Source: Sphingomonas pseudosanguinis (GTDB taxonomy: Bacteria; Pseudomonadota; Alphaproteobacteria; Sphingomonadales; Sphingomonadaceae). Taken from it: 64,000 bases of DNA. The DNA is taken from assembly GCF_014196255.1 (NCBI RefSeq), contig NZ_JACIDH010000001.1, positions 496,001-560,000 of the forward strand, in the 5' to 3' direction. The translations under genes were made by a program, and so were the position numbers. Positions 1 through 9,136 of this stretch are shown here, piece by piece; position 1 is the first letter of the stretch; each line of letters starts with the position of its first letter. The notes beneath the pieces are model-generated. The model was not told where the DNA came from. It was given only the letters and a program-made list of their open reading frames with translations, and made no database searches.

Positions 1-2876
1 TCCCGCTGTCGCTCGAAGCGCAGCTGGAAGCGCGCGTCCTGATGATGTCGACCAACAACATCCTGTCGCCCGCGAACGGCAAGCCGATCATCGTGCCGTC
101 GCAGGACATGGTGCTGGGCCTCTATTACCTCTCGCTCGAAAAGCAGAAGGAACCGGGCGAGGGCATGATGCTGGCGGACATGGAGGAGGTCCATCAGGCC
201 CTCTTCGCCGGTGCCGTCACGCTGCACACCAAGATCGTCAGCCGCGTCCCGCAGACCGACGAGCAGGGCAACCAATACCTCAAGCGCTTCGAGACGACCC
301 CGGGCCGCATGCTGCTGGGCGAGACGCTGCCGAAGAGCCACAAGGTGCCCTTCGACATCGTCAACCGCGTCCTGACCAAGAAGGACGTCGGCGAGGTGAT
401 CGACGAGGTGTATCGTCACACCGGCCAGAAGGAGACCGTGCTGTTCGCCGACGCGATCATGGCGCTGGGCTTCCGTCACGCGTTCCGCGCCGGCATTTCG
501 TTCGGCAAGGACGACATGATCATCGCACCGGACAAGGATCGTCTGGTCGACGAGACGCGGGAGCAGGTGAAGGACTTCGAGCAGCAGTATCAGGACGGCC
601 TGATCACGCAGCAGGAGAAGTATAACAAGGTGATCGACGCCTGGAGCCGTTGCGGCGACCAGGTCGCGAACTCGATGATGAACGAGATCAAGGCGGTCCG
701 TCATTACGAGGACGGCCCGATGGAAGGCCGTGAGAAGCCGATCAACTCGATCTACATGATGGCCCACTCGGGCGCCCGTGGTAGCCCCGCCCAGATCAAG
801 CAGTTGGCGGGTATGCGCGGCCTGATGGCCAAGCCGTCGGGCGAGATCATCGAGACGCCGATCATCTCGAACTTCAAGGAAGGTCTGACCGTCCTTGAAT
901 ATTTCAACTCGACCCACGGCGCGCGTAAGGGCCTGGCCGACACGGCATTGAAGACGGCGAACTCGGGTTACCTGACCCGCCGTCTGGTGGACGTCAGCCA
1001 GGACTGCGTCATCATCGAAGAGGATTGCGGCACGACCCGCGCCCTCGAGATGAAGGCGATCGTGCAGGGCGGTTCGACCATCGCCTCGCTCGGCGAGCGT
1101 ATCCTGGGCCGCACCACGGCCGAGGACATCGTCAACGCCAAGACCGGCGAAGTCATTATCCCGTCGGGCGTCCTGCTCGACGAGCCGATGGTGGCGAAGA
1201 TCGAGGCCGCGAACACCCAGTCGGTCAAGATCCGCAGCCCGCTGGTCTGCGAATCGAAGGTCGGTGTCTGCGGCAAGTGCTATGGCCGTGACCTCGCCCG
1301 CGGTACGCCGGTGAACATCGGCGAAGCAGTCGGCGTCATCGCGGCGCAGTCTATCGGTGAGCCGGGTACGCAGCTGACCATGCGTACCTTCCACATCGGT
1401 GGCGCGGCGCAGCTGAACGAGCAGTCGAACCTGGAAGCGGCCGTGGACGGCACCGTCCAGTTCCGCGACCTGCGCCTGATCGTCGACCAGCGTGGTCGCC
1501 GCGTGGTGCTGAGCCGTTCGGGTGAGATCGCGATCGTCGACATGGACGGCCGCGAGCTCTCGGTGGATCGTATCCCTTATGGTGCGTACGTGCTGTTCGA
1601 CGATGGCCACATCGTGTCGAAGGGCGACCGCATGGCCGAATGGGACCCGTTCACCATGCCGGTGATCACGGAAAACCCCGGTACGGTGAAGTTCCAGGAC
1701 CTCATCGAGGGCAAGACCCTGACCGAGCAGGTCGACGAAGCCACGGGTATCGCCCAGCGCGTCGTCACCGAGTACCGCGCCTCGACCAAGTCGAAGGAGG
1801 ATCTGCGTCCGCGCATGACCCTGCTCGACGACAATTCGGGCGAGGCCGGTCGCTACATGCTGGCGCCGGGTGCGACGCTCTCGGTCGAGGACGGGGCGCA
1901 GGTGCAGGGCGGTGACGTTCTGGCCCGTGTCGCTCGCGAGTCGGCCAAGACCCGCGACATCACCGGCGGTCTGCCGCGCGTCGCCGAGCTGTTCGAGGCG
2001 CGTGTTCCCAAGGACTCGGCGATCATCGCCAAGGTCTCGGGCCGTGTCGTGTTCGGCAAGGACTACAAGGCGAAGCGCAAGATCGGCATCCAGCCTGAGG
2101 ATGGCGGCGAGGTCGTCGAGTATCTGGTGCCGAAGTCGAAGGTGATCGACGTTCAGGAAGGCGACTACGTCAAGCGTGGCGACAATCTGATCGGCGGCTC
2201 GCCCGATCCGCACGACATTCTGGAAACGATGGGCGTGGAGCCGCTGGCCGAATATCTGGTCAGCGAAATCCAGGAAGTTTACCGTCTCCAGGGCGTGAAG
2301 ATCAACGACAAGCACATCGAGACGATCGTTCGTCAGATGCTGCAGAAGGTCGAGATCACCGATGGCGGCGACACCACGCTGCTGAAGGGCGAGCAGGTCG
2401 ATCGCGAGGAAATGGACGCGATCAACGACAAGCTCGACGCGAACCAGGTCCGTGCACAGGGCAAGCCCGTCCTGCTCGGCATCACCAAGGCGTCGCTGCA
2501 GACCCGCAGCTTCATCTCGGCGGCGTCGTTCCAGGAGACCACCCGCGTCCTCACCGAGGCGGCGGTCCAGGGCAAGCAGGACACGCTGATGGGCCTGAAG
2601 GAGAATGTCATCGTCGGCCGCCTGATCCCGGCGGGTACCGGTGCTGGCATGAACCGTCTGCGCGTGGCGGCCTCCAGCCGCGATGCGGCGCTCCGCGCCC
2701 AGCAGCGCAAGCTGGCCGAGGCGATCGTCGCGCCGGTCAGTGCGGCCGAGCAGCGGGCGGCGGAAAACGCCCGTTCGCCGCGTGATGATGCGGGCACGGG
2801 CAGCGATCCGCTGGCCGAGGTCGTGCCGTCGGGCGAAGGCACCGACGCGGATGCCGGTGAGTATCTGAACGACTGA
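1..2876 (+). CDS. rpoC: DNA-directed RNA polymerase subunit beta' (5' truncated by window edge)
   Basis: C-terminal 957 residues of the beta' subunit, the largest subunit of RNA polymerase. The reading frame is open from base 3, and the first visible residues ([15 protein letters not shown]) follow just after the NADFDGD catalytic Mg site in this family, so that site lies outside the window. Visible elements in order: the [14 protein letters not shown] block, the bridge-helix region ([17 protein letters not shown]), zinc-ribbon cysteines (EEDCGT and later [15 protein letters not shown]), the trigger-loop block ([17 protein letters not shown]), and the conserved C-terminal block ending in [20 protein letters not shown] low-complexity acidic tail follows. 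The stop is TGA at 2874 and an intrinsic terminator starts 27 bases later. rpoB should lie just upstream. Identification is certain; only the 5' end is missing. Confidence 0.99.
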   Translation, partial: PLSLEAQLEARVLMMSTNNILSPANGKPIIVPSQDMVLGLYYLSLEKQKEPGEGMMLADMEEVHQALFAGAVTLHTKIVSRVPQTDEQGNQYLKRFETTPGRMLLGETLPKSHKVPFDIVNRVLTKKDVGEVIDEVYRHTGQKETVLFADAIMALGFRHAFRAGISFGKDDMIIAPDKDRLVDETREQVKDFEQQYQDGLITQQEKYNKVIDAWSRCGDQVANSMMNEIKAVRHYEDGPMEGREKPINSIYMMAHSGARGSPAQIKQLAGMRGLMAKPSGEIIETPIISNFKEGLTVLEYFNSTHGARKGLADTALKTANSGYLTRRLVDVSQDCVIIEEDCGTTRALEMKAIVQGGSTIASLGERILGRTTAEDIVNAKTGEVIIPSGVLLDEPMVAKIEAANTQSVKIRSPLVCESKVGVCGKCYGRDLARGTPVNIGEAVGVIAAQSIGEPGTQLTMRTFHIGGAAQLNEQSNLEAAVDGTVQFRDLRLIVDQRGRRVVLSRSGEIAIVDMDGRELSVDRIPYGAYVLFDDGHIVSKGDRMAEWDPFTMPVITENPGTVKFQDLIEGKTLTEQVDEATGIAQRVVTEYRASTKSKEDLRPRMTLLDDNSGEAGRYMLAPGATLSVEDGAQVQGGDVLARVARESAKTRDITGGLPRVAELFEARVPKDSAIIAKVSGRVVFGKDYKAKRKIGIQPEDGGEVVEYLVPKSKVIDVQEGDYVKRGDNLIGGSPDPHDILETMGVEPLAEYLVSEIQEVYRLQGVKINDKHIETIVRQMLQKVEITDGGDTTLLKGEQVDREEMDAINDKLDANQVRAQGKPVLLGITKASLQTRSFISAASFQETTRVLTEAAVQGKQDTLMGLKENVIVGRLIPAGTGAGMNRLRVAASSRDAALRAQQRKLAEAIVAPVSAAEQRAAENARSPRDDAGTGSDPLAEVVPSGEGTDADAGEYLND

Positions 2877-2902
2877 TCCGGCTAACGGATTGGAATTAAA
2901 GG

Positions 2903-2936
2903 GCCGCCGTCCGGGCAACCGGGCGGCGGCTTTTTT
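2903..2936 (+). terminator. Intrinsic terminator of rpoBC
   Basis: A 12-bp GC-rich stem (2903-2914 with 2919-2930, one G-U pair) closes a GCAA tetraloop and is followed by six T (2931-2936). It lies 27 bases after the rpoC stop codon. Confidence 0.93.
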
Positions 2937-3145
2937 GCAACCAGACCGGTACATTTTGTCGTTGACGCGCGCGCAGGACTGGCGGAGAGGCCGGCGCGAC
3001 GAAAACCCCCGATTTGCGCCGAATGGAGGGTGCGCAAGACTTTGTAACGGGAACCGAAACCCCCTCCCAACCATATACAAATATTGGAGAAGATCCCCGA
3101 ACCGCGCGGGTTATTGGCACGGCGCGGGGACCCTGGAGACCTGAG

Positions 3146-3325
3146 ATGACGTCGCCTGAGATTGACGAAGATTATTTCTACCAACGTGCTGAAACGGAAC
3201 TGGAACTGGCGCAGAAGGCGACCCACCCCGCAGCGGTTCGAGCGCACTATATCATCGCCAACCACTATCTCGATCGCGTGTACAGCCAGCCCGCCGAGGG
3301 CGCGGTGATCGAGGCGGCGGAGTAA
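3146..3325 (+). CDS. Small conserved-type hypothetical protein, 59 aa
   Basis: Product of unknown function: acidic, soluble, helical, without signal peptide or membrane segment. The central part (YFYQRAETELELAQKA, then PAAVRAHYIIANHYLDRVY) looks like one TPR-like helical hairpin. I recall similar short proteins next to rpoC in sphingomonads but cannot verify this. The frame is open further upstream (to 3014), but ATG 3146 is preferred because GGAGA (3135-3139) lies six bases before it and the protein-like sequence begins there. A hairpin terminator follows at 3365. The rpoBC terminator lies upstream, so it needs its own promoter, which I could not place with confidence. Confidence 0.7.
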   Translation: MTSPEIDEDYFYQRAETELELAQKATHPAAVRAHYIIANHYLDRVYSQPAEGAVIEAAE

Positions 3326-3364
3326 GACGCGGGGCGGGACGAGCCGCTTTCCGACCATCAGTCG

Positions 3365-3388
3365 ACAGGCGCCTGCGGGCGCCTGTTT
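3365..3388 (+). terminator. Probable intrinsic terminator of the 59-aa gene
   Basis: A perfect 9-bp stem (3365-3373 with 3378-3386) with a TGCG loop ends in a short T run, 40 bases after the stop codon. The weak T tract lowers confidence. Confidence 0.65.
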
Positions 3389-3616
3389 CATATCTGGGTG
3401 CCGTCGGTTCCCTGGATCGGGCGAAGGTGGGGTGACCGCGTGGATATGGCGGGCGGTCCAGACATGCTGGCCGTCATCATCACCGGGCATCCCTGCTTGG
3501 ATGCTGCTTTGAAGTCCGATGCTCACCCTGGCCTGACGGGCCAAGGGGCGGTTTATGGGGACTGCACCGGTCCCGTACGAGCCCCACCTTCAACAGGCTT
3601 AGAGCCGATCGACATT

Positions 3617-3720
3617 CCTCCCCTGGAAGGGGAGGTGGCAGGCCGTAAGGCCTGACGGAGGGGTGTCCCCGTTGGCGAGATCGGTCTTGTCTTACGACCG
3701 GGGGCACCCTTCCACCATAG
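3617..3720. repeat. Degenerate copy of the CCTCCCC composite palindrome (family R1)
   Basis: Begins with CCTCCCCTGGAAGGGGAGG (3617-3635), continues into the GGCAGGCC...GGCCTGACGG hairpin and GGAGGGGTGTC, then decays towards GGGCACCCTTCCACCA near 3700. It matches one arm of the better-preserved copies at 17529, 39427 and 52351, in inverted orientation. Confidence 0.75.
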
Positions 3721-3882
3721 TCCGCATGTGTGCGAGTAACACGGTGCCCCGGGCAGCCGTTTGGCATACCGGGGGTATGCCAATGCTTGCACACCTTACG
3801 CTTAAGGGCGGAATGAAAGGGGTGTGGCCTGAATGTTGATCGGGCCCAAGGCCGGATCAATACTCAAATATGCCCTTCCTTT

Positions 3883-4082
3883 CCCTCGCCCCTCTCAGAG
3901 GGGAGAGGGTTGCGCAGACTTGGTCTTTGCCAAGCAAAGGCCTAATCGGAGCTGGGTGAGTGGTGGGCGCTCGCAAGGGCGAGCACGCGAGCCGTCAGGC
4001 TCGCTCAACCCCTCACCCAAGCTGCGCTAGCCAGCACGCTGGCAAGCTCCGCTAACCCTCTCCCCTATCCAGGGGAGAGGGG
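3883..4082. repeat. 200-bp composite palindrome with hairpin ends (family R6)
   Basis: The ends are related inverted hairpins: CCCTCGCCCCTCTC-AGAG-GGGAGAGGG from 3883 and CCCTCTCCCC-TATCC-AGGGGAGAGGG from 4056. Between them lie further small palindromes (for example GCTCGCAAGGGCGAGC and CCAGCACGCTGG). Only this copy occurs in the window. Confidence 0.7.
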
Positions 4083-4248
4083 AGCGTGAATGTCGATTGA
4101 CCCTTGGCGGCCGCTTCGCTCAGCGGGCCGGCGATCCGCTTGCCATCGCCCGTCAAGCATAAGCCCTTGAGCAGGGTGACAGGAGATGGACCCACCCTTC
4201 GTTACAGGGGACCGTTGCGAAATTCGCGTTTTCTCGCTCTTTACGCAC

Positions 4249-4340
4249 CACCCCGGCGAAGGCCGGGGTCCAGATGTTGAAGGCTTTCCATCGCTGATCG
4301 GCGCTTACCCGACTGGGCGCCGGCGTGCGCCGGGGTCGTG
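4249..4340. repeat. GGCGAAGGCC hairpin doublet (family R4)
   Basis: CCCCGGCGAAGGCCGGGG followed by TCCAG (4251-4273) is repeated in variant, inverted form near 4317-4336. The same unit forms a cleaner inverted doublet at 27894-27983. Confidence 0.7.
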
Positions 4341-4430
4341 TAAAGCGTTTTGCAACGATACCCTTCAGGAGAGGGGGCGGGGGTAGGGTGTATCCGTAAG
4401 CGTGGCATTCGTGGACAGGCCCCACCCCAA

Positions 4431-4452
4431 CCCCTCCCCTGAAGGGGAGGGG
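4431..4452. repeat. Single perfect 10-bp-arm hairpin
   Basis: CCCCTCCCCT and its exact reverse complement are separated by two bases. It resembles one arm of the R1/R3 families and lies downstream of the minus-strand gene ending at 4531, but has no T run for either direction. Confidence 0.55.
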
Positions 4453-4530
4453 CCTGCATCGATCCAGGGTATCATCTCCGTCTTGTCCGACAGGAGCGGG
4501 AAAGGCGGGGCGAGGCCATCGCTCATTCGG

Positions 4531-4965
4531 TCACTGGGCTTTGGCAGGCGGTATCGGCGTGTATTGCGTGGACACCAGCCGCCAGTCGCCCTGGGCCTTG
4601 CGGGCGACATAGCGCACGCGCACCGAGCGGGTCGTGCCGTTGGGCAGGCTGATCGTGCGTCGTGCGGTTACGATTCCCACCGGCCCGTGGGCGTGGACGA
4701 AGATGTCGGTGCTGACCATCGGCGGGGCGGGGTGCCTGGCCTCCGGGGCGTAATAGCCCAGCACCTTGTCGCGCATATCCACGTCGCCGATAGGCGAAAT
4801 CTCTTCATAATCGGGCGCCAGCGTCCGATCGAGCGCGGCCGGATCGAATCCGGTCCGCGCTGCTTCGAAGCGCTCGACCAGCGCGCGCAGGGGGGCGTCC
4901 TGTGTGGCGGTCATGGGGGCGGTTGCCGCGCCGACCAATACCAGTCCTGCCATCAGAAAATTCAT
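4531..4965 (-). CDS. Secreted NTF2-like (DUF4440/SnoaL-type) protein, 144 aa
   Basis: Probably periplasmic. An N-terminal signal peptide (MNFLMAGLVLVGAATAP) precedes a cone-shaped NTF2-like domain: a helical start (LRALVERFEAARTGFDPAAL), then DRTLAPDYEEISPIGDV, then alternating strands ending in GDWRLVSTQYTPI, the usual last strand of DUF4440 proteins. No catalytic function can be assigned; such domains serve as small-molecule binders or isomerases. The start at 4965 is chosen because an AGGGGGAG stretch lies about seven bases before it. ATG 4971 is too close to that site and the longer frame to 5040 is not protein-like. The gene stands alone between repeats and the rplL terminator. Confidence 0.75.
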   Translation of the reverse strand: MNFLMAGLVLVGAATAPMTATQDAPLRALVERFEAARTGFDPAALDRTLAPDYEEISPIGDVDMRDKVLGYYAPEARHPAPPMVSTDIFVHAHGPVGIVTARRTISLPNGTTRSVRVRYVARKAQGDWRLVSTQYTPIPPAKAQ

Positions 4966-5069
4966 CGCCATGCTCCCCCTATGCGTCTCGCCCCGCATTC
5001 CACGCGAGATCGTGCGCCGGCGCAAGCGGGTTTGCCGCAAGGATCAGGGGACCGTAGGGGGCCGACGCA

Positions 5070-5106
5070 AAAGAAAAGGGCGACCCCCGCAAAGGGGCCG
5101 CCCTTT
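5070..5106 (-). terminator. Intrinsic terminator of rplJL
   Basis: On the minus strand a 13-bp stem (5094-5106 with 5075-5087, one G-U pair only in this orientation) is followed by TTTTCTTTT. It lies about 50 bases after the rplL stop. Confidence 0.9.
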
Positions 5107-5157
5107 CTGTAGCTCGCCAAGCGAACGGGTGCGGAAGGTTGCCCTGCCGCAGTCCGA

Positions 5158-5532
5158 TTACTTGAGCTCGACGGTCGCGCCGGCTTCTTCGAGCTGCTTC
5201 TTGATCTTCTCGGCCTCGTCCTTGGCAATGCCTTCCTTGACGGGCTTCGGAGCGCCTTCGACCAGCGCCTTGGCTTCGGTCAGGCCCAGGCCGGTGATCG
5301 CGCGGACTTCCTTGATGACGTTGATCTTCTTGCCACCGTCGCCGGTGAGGATCACGTCGAATTCGGTCTTCTCTTCAGCGGCCGGAGCAGCAGCGCCGCC
5401 AGCAGCAGGAGCCGCGGCAACAGCAGCGGCGGCCGAGACGCCCCACTTCTCTTCGAGCATCTTCGAGAGCTCAGCGGCCTCGAGGACGGTCAGCTCGCTC
5501 AGCTGGTCAACCAGCGCGTTCAGGTCTGCCAT
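5158..5532 (-). CDS. rplL: 50S ribosomal protein L7/L12
   Basis: 124 residues, normal length. The N-terminal dimerisation helices ([19 protein letters not shown]) bind L10. They are followed by the flexible alanine/proline hinge (about residues 34-52) and the C-terminal domain [20 protein letters not shown] with the factor-binding helices ([20 protein letters not shown]). Dimers form the ribosomal stalk that recruits IF2, EF-Tu, EF-G and RF3. It lies 69 bases downstream of rplJ in one transcription unit and has its own terminator. A short SD-like purine run precedes the ATG. Unusually for this operon, rpoBC is convergent here, not downstream on the same strand. Confidence 0.98.
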   Translation of the reverse strand: MADLNALVDQLSELTVLEAAELSKMLEEKWGVSAAAAVAAAPAAGGAAAPAAEEKTEFDVILTGDGGKKINVIKEVRAITGLGLTEAKALVEGAPKPVKEGIAKDEAEKIKKQLEEAGATVELK

Positions 5533-5601
5533 GTTCTTATCTCCAATACGGGCCGGGTAAATTGGCCCGAGTGTGTCAGTTCAATCGTGTACGCCCGAAG
5601 A

Positions 5602-6123
5602 TCAGGCGGCTTCCTTGTCCTTGTCGGCATACGCCGCGAGGACGCGGGCGATCTGCGCCGCGGGAGCCTGGGTGATGGTGGCCAGCTTCGTGGCAGGCGC
5701 CACGATGAGACCGACCAGCTTCGCCCGGAGCTCGTCCAGCGAGGGCAGAGTCGCCAGCGCCTGCACGCCTGCGACATCAAGGACGTTCGCACCCATCGAT
5801 CCGCCGACGATCTCGAACTTGTCGGTCGTCTTGGCGAATTCCACGGCCACCTTGGCGGCGGCCACGGGATCGATCGAGCTGGCGATGCCGACGGGACCCG
5901 TCAGCATGTCAGCGACACCGGCATAGTCGGTGCCCTGGGCTGCGATCTTGGCAAGCCGGTTCTTCGAGACCTTGTAGGTCGCGCCGGCTTCCCGCATCTT
6001 CGTGCGCAGGGCCGTCGACTGGGCGACGGTCATGCCGTGGTTGCGGGTGATGACCACCACGCCAACCTCGTTGAAGTTGCTGTTCAGCTCGGCGACGGCC
6101 TGGGTCTTTTGATCGCGATCCAT
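5602..6123 (-). CDS. rplJ: 50S ribosomal protein L10
   Basis: 173 residues. L10 anchors L7/L12 dimers to 23S rRNA. The N-terminal RNA-binding domain contains [19 protein letters not shown] and the conserved [15 protein letters not shown] block. The C-terminal helix ([15 protein letters not shown]) is the binding platform for L7/L12. Start at 6123 is chosen over the ATG 12 bases upstream because GGAG sits six bases before 6123, while the upstream ATG has no SD. It is followed by rplL. A roughly 290-base upstream region is a plausible L10-sensing leader; neither rplK nor rplA is upstream on this strand. Confidence 0.98.
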   Translation of the reverse strand: MDRDQKTQAVAELNSNFNEVGVVVITRNHGMTVAQSTALRTKMREAGATYKVSKNRLAKIAAQGTDYAGVADMLTGPVGIASSIDPVAAAKVAVEFAKTTDKFEIVGGSMGANVLDVAGVQALATLPSLDELRAKLVGLIVAPATKLATITQAPAAQIARVLAAYADKDKEAA

Positions 6124-6415
6124 GCCATTCTCCATGGTTGGAACGACCGCGAACGGTCATCCCGGTTGCTTGACCGGGGGGTGTGACCACCCCTCGGGGT
6201 GTCCAGCGATGGGGAATGGGCAACCGACGCGTGAGAAACGCGGGGCAGACCGGGCGGGACCAGCGAGGGGCACGACCGGCAAAATCCTTTTCCCCGTCTC
6301 GGCAGGCAATTAAGCCAGGGCATATTCCCCGGCACCTGCTGTCTTGGACGGAATCCGATGGGGCGAACCCAACGGATGCGGGCGGGCCATTGCCATGATC
6401 GTGGACACGAGTCAA
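6124..6415 (-). promoter_or_regulatory. rplJ leader and candidate promoter
   Basis: The long untranslated region before rplJ starts divergently from phoX. A weak sigma70-like pair is visible on the minus strand: TTGACT at 6415-6410 and CAATGG at 6392-6387 (17-base spacer). In other bacteria the rplJ leader binds the L10-L12 complex for autoregulation. I infer the same is possible here but did not fold the RNA. Confidence 0.35.
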
Positions 6416-6437
6416 GCGGATGCACGGCATGACGATG

Positions 6438-6477
6438 CTGTCATAACAAAGTCATTTCTACGTCATGGGCGTGACGC
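6438..6477 (+). promoter_or_regulatory. Array of Pho-box half-sites upstream of phoX
   Basis: CTGTCAT (6438), AAGTCAT (6449) and ACGTCAT (6460) recur at exactly 11-base intervals; GTGACGC (6471) is a weak fourth unit. The first two with their spacer, CTGTCATAACAAAGTCAT, closely fit the PhoB consensus (two 7-base direct repeats, 4-base spacer). The site lies 87-126 bases before the start of a PhoX phosphatase, a classical PhoB target. Confidence 0.8.
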
Positions 6478-6563
6478 GGAAATGAAGCCGATATGACTTG
6501 GTTGCACGGCAAACGGTCGCCCGAGACCGCACCCGTGTCCGGGGCGGTGCCGGGGGATTTTCC

Positions 6564-9044
6564 ATGTCGGATATCAATAACCTGGTCGCCTATGACGATG
6601 GCGACATCGATACCAATCGCTCCGCCAACACGCATATGAGCGATCTGATCGCCACCCGCCTGTCGCGCCGCCAGACGCTGCGCCACGGCGTGTCGGCGAT
6701 GACCACCGCGCTGTTCGGCGGCGCGCTGCTGGCGGGTTGCGACGACGAGACGCCTGAGACCGTCACCGCCAGCGCCTCGGGCAGCACCGCCAGCGTCGCC
6801 GCCGGCCGCCCCGTCACGCTGACCGGCACGGTTTCCGCCGGGCAGGTCGCCAACACCAACTGGAGCCAGACGGCAGGTCCGTCGGTCACGCTGACCAACG
6901 CCAACAGCCTGGTCGCCTCGTTCCGCGCACCCGCCGTGGCGTCCGCGACGCAACTGGCCTTCAATCTGGAGATCACCAGCCGCGACGGCGCGGTCACCAA
7001 CAACATGGTGACGGTCACCGTCACGCCGATCGCGCTCGACTTCACCGCCGTGCCGCACAGCTTGGCCGACGTGGTGACGGTGCCGGCGGGCTATAGCGTC
7101 AGCGTGCTCTATCGCCTGGGCGATCCGATCGCCTCGGGCGTCGCGGCCTATGCGAACAACGGCACCGACACCAATTTCGCGCAGCGCGCGGGCGACCATC
7201 ATGACGGCATGAGCTATTTCGGCCTGGCGGCGTCGGGCAGCAATCCCGATCCGAACAACAGCACGCGCGGCCTGCTGGTTCTCAACCATGAGAATATCAG
7301 CGAGCAGTATCTCCACGTCAACGGCCAGACGCCCGCCCCGCGCCCCGAGAGCGAGGCGATCAAGGAGATCGAGTGCCACGGCGTCTCGGTGATCGAGGTA
7401 ACGCGGAGCAACGGCGCATGGCGCTATGTCCAGGCATCGGCGCTGAACCGTCGCATCACGCCGAACACGCCGATGGCGTTCAGCGGCCCGGTCAAGAACG
7501 CGGCGTGGCTGAAGACCGCCTATTCGACCGATGGCAGCATGGGTCGCGGTACGATCAACAACTGCGCCAACGGCACCATGGCGTGGAACACGTACCTGAC
7601 CAACGAAGAGAATTGGGCGGGCTATTTCCGCCGCAGCAGCGGTGACGCGGCGGTGCGCACCGCGACGACGCCCAAGCAGAATGTGTCGCTCGCCCGCTAT
7701 GGTATCGGCGAAGGGCGGGGCGGCAATTACAACTGGGCCACCGTCACGCCCTCGGACGCGTCGAGCACCATCTATCGCCGCTGGAACGCGACCGCCACCA
7801 CCGCGCTGGCCGCCGATGGCACGGCGGATTTCCGCAACGAGCCGTTCCAGTTCGGCTGGGTGGTCGAGATCGATCCGTTCAACCCGGCATCGACCCCGCG
7901 CAAGCGTACCGCACTGGGCCGTATGAACCATGAAGGCTGCCAGAGCGGCCGGATGATCGCGGGTGTCCGCCCCGCTTTCTACATGGGCGACGACGCGCAG
8001 AACGAATATATCTACAAGTTCGTGTCGGCGACGCCGTGGAACGCCTCGGACGCCAGCGCCACCGACCGTCTGGCGGTGGGCGATAAATATCTCGACAACG
8101 GCACGCTCTATGTCGCCAAGTTCAATGCGGACGGCACCGGCCAGTGGCTGCCGCTGGTGTTCGGCCAGAACGGGCTGAACGCGTCGAACAGCATCTATCC
8201 CTTCGCCGACCAGGCCGATGTCCTGATCAACACGCGTCTGGCGGGCGATGCGCTGGGCGCGACCAAGATGGACCGGCCCGAATGGACCGCGGTCAATCCG
8301 GCGACCGGCGAGATGTATTGCACGCTGACCAACAATGCCTCACGCAAGCCGGTCGCGTCGGGCAGCAACACCGCCGTCGATGCCGCCAACCCGCGCGCCT
8401 ATGTCGATCCGCCCTCGACCTCGGTCGGCAACCGCAACGGCCATATCGTCCGCATCCGCGAGACGAACGACACGACCGAGGCGACCAGCTTCACCTGGGA
8501 CGTGTACGTCTTCGGGGCGGGCGCGGACCTCGATCCGACCAACATCAACCTGTCGGGTCTGGACGCGACCAACGACTTCTCCTCGCCCGACGGCCTGTGG
8601 TTCAGCCTGCCGAGCAATGTCGCGGGGCAGGCAACGCCGGTGATGTGGATTCAGACCGATGACGGCGCGTTCACCGACGTCACCAACTGCATGATGCTGG
8701 CCGCGATCCCCGGCCGGGTCGGCGATGGCGGCACGCGCTCGGTGACGAGCAGCGCGGGCGGGGCCTCTGCCACCGTCACCACCCGTATCGGCAAGGCGCC
8801 CGGCGTCACGCTGAAGCGCTTCCTGGTGGGGCCGAAACAGTGCGAGATCACCGGCATCCACTCGACGCCGGACGGCACCTCGGTGTTCGTCAACATCCAG
8901 CATCCGGGCGAAGGCGCGACCAACCCGTCGGCGCCGACCAGCAACTGGCCCGACAGCCAGTCGGGCAGCGCGGCCGCGACCGTGCGTCCGCGCTCGGCCA
9001 CCATCGTCATCACCAAGAATGACGGCGGCGTGGTCGCGATCTGA
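6564..9044 (+). CDS. phoX: PhoX-family alkaline phosphatase with N-terminal Ig-like domain
   Basis: 826 residues. PhoX enzymes are Tat-exported, Ca/Fe-dependent phosphatases releasing phosphate from organic esters. A twin-arginine signal (SRRQTLRHGV, about residues 34-43) precedes a hydrophobic stretch ending in LLAGC, a lipobox, so it may be a Tat lipoprotein anchored at Cys59. Residues about 65-165 form a Ser/Thr-rich Ig/PKD-like module (NTNWSQTAGPSVTL) not in the classical enzyme. The rest carries PhoX family motifs: LVLNHENISEQY, TYLTNEENWAGYF, GRMNHEGCQSGRM, MDRPEWTAVNPATGEMY, SSPDGLWFS and VFVNIQHPGEG. Start 6564 follows GGGGGA; the upstream in-frame TTG at 6498 has no such support. A Pho-box array lies upstream and a terminator downstream. 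Which ester it hydrolyses is unknown. Confidence 0.93.
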   Translation: MSDINNLVAYDDGDIDTNRSANTHMSDLIATRLSRRQTLRHGVSAMTTALFGGALLAGCDDETPETVTASASGSTASVAAGRPVTLTGTVSAGQVANTNWSQTAGPSVTLTNANSLVASFRAPAVASATQLAFNLEITSRDGAVTNNMVTVTVTPIALDFTAVPHSLADVVTVPAGYSVSVLYRLGDPIASGVAAYANNGTDTNFAQRAGDHHDGMSYFGLAASGSNPDPNNSTRGLLVLNHENISEQYLHVNGQTPAPRPESEAIKEIECHGVSVIEVTRSNGAWRYVQASALNRRITPNTPMAFSGPVKNAAWLKTAYSTDGSMGRGTINNCANGTMAWNTYLTNEENWAGYFRRSSGDAAVRTATTPKQNVSLARYGIGEGRGGNYNWATVTPSDASSTIYRRWNATATTALAADGTADFRNEPFQFGWVVEIDPFNPASTPRKRTALGRMNHEGCQSGRMIAGVRPAFYMGDDAQNEYIYKFVSATPWNASDASATDRLAVGDKYLDNGTLYVAKFNADGTGQWLPLVFGQNGLNASNSIYPFADQADVLINTRLAGDALGATKMDRPEWTAVNPATGEMYCTLTNNASRKPVASGSNTAVDAANPRAYVDPPSTSVGNRNGHIVRIRETNDTTEATSFTWDVYVFGAGADLDPTNINLSGLDATNDFSSPDGLWFSLPSNVAGQATPVMWIQTDDGAFTDVTNCMMLAAIPGRVGDGGTRSVTSSAGGASATVTTRIGKAPGVTLKRFLVGPKQCEITGIHSTPDGTSVFVNIQHPGEGATNPSAPTSNWPDSQSGSAAATVRPRSATIVITKNDGGVVAI

Positions 9045-9069
9045 TCGACTGACCGCATCGTCGACGCTG

Positions 9070-9104
9070 GGGGCCAGGAAGGTGATTGCCTTCCCGGCCC
9101 CTTT
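9070..9104 (+). terminator. Intrinsic terminator of phoX
   Basis: A 13-bp stem (9070-9082 with 9089-9101, one G-U pair) with loop TGATTG is followed by TTT, 25 bases after the phoX stop. Confidence 0.8.
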
Positions 9105-9136
9105 GTCGTTGAAAGGCCGTGACGAAAGGGGACGAC

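Larger units (their letters stand above)
3389..4530. other. Repeat-filled intergenic region, no credible gene
   Basis: About 1.1 kb between two short genes. Several open frames cross it on both strands, but their translations come from palindromic repeats and show no protein-like composition. It holds four repeat units (listed separately at 3617, 3883, 4249 and 4431) from four different families. I see nothing recognisable in 3389-3616. Confidence 0.7.

Noticed and set aside
3398..4610. Several short open frames in the intergenic region
   Set aside because: Translations follow palindromic repeats and show no SD, codon bias or recognisable family.
6441..7931. Long minus-strand open frame (496 aa) over phoX
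   Set aside because: Arg/Gly/Ala/His-rich, without domains. It is an antisense shadow caused by high GC in the third codon position of phoX, which has clear family motifs.
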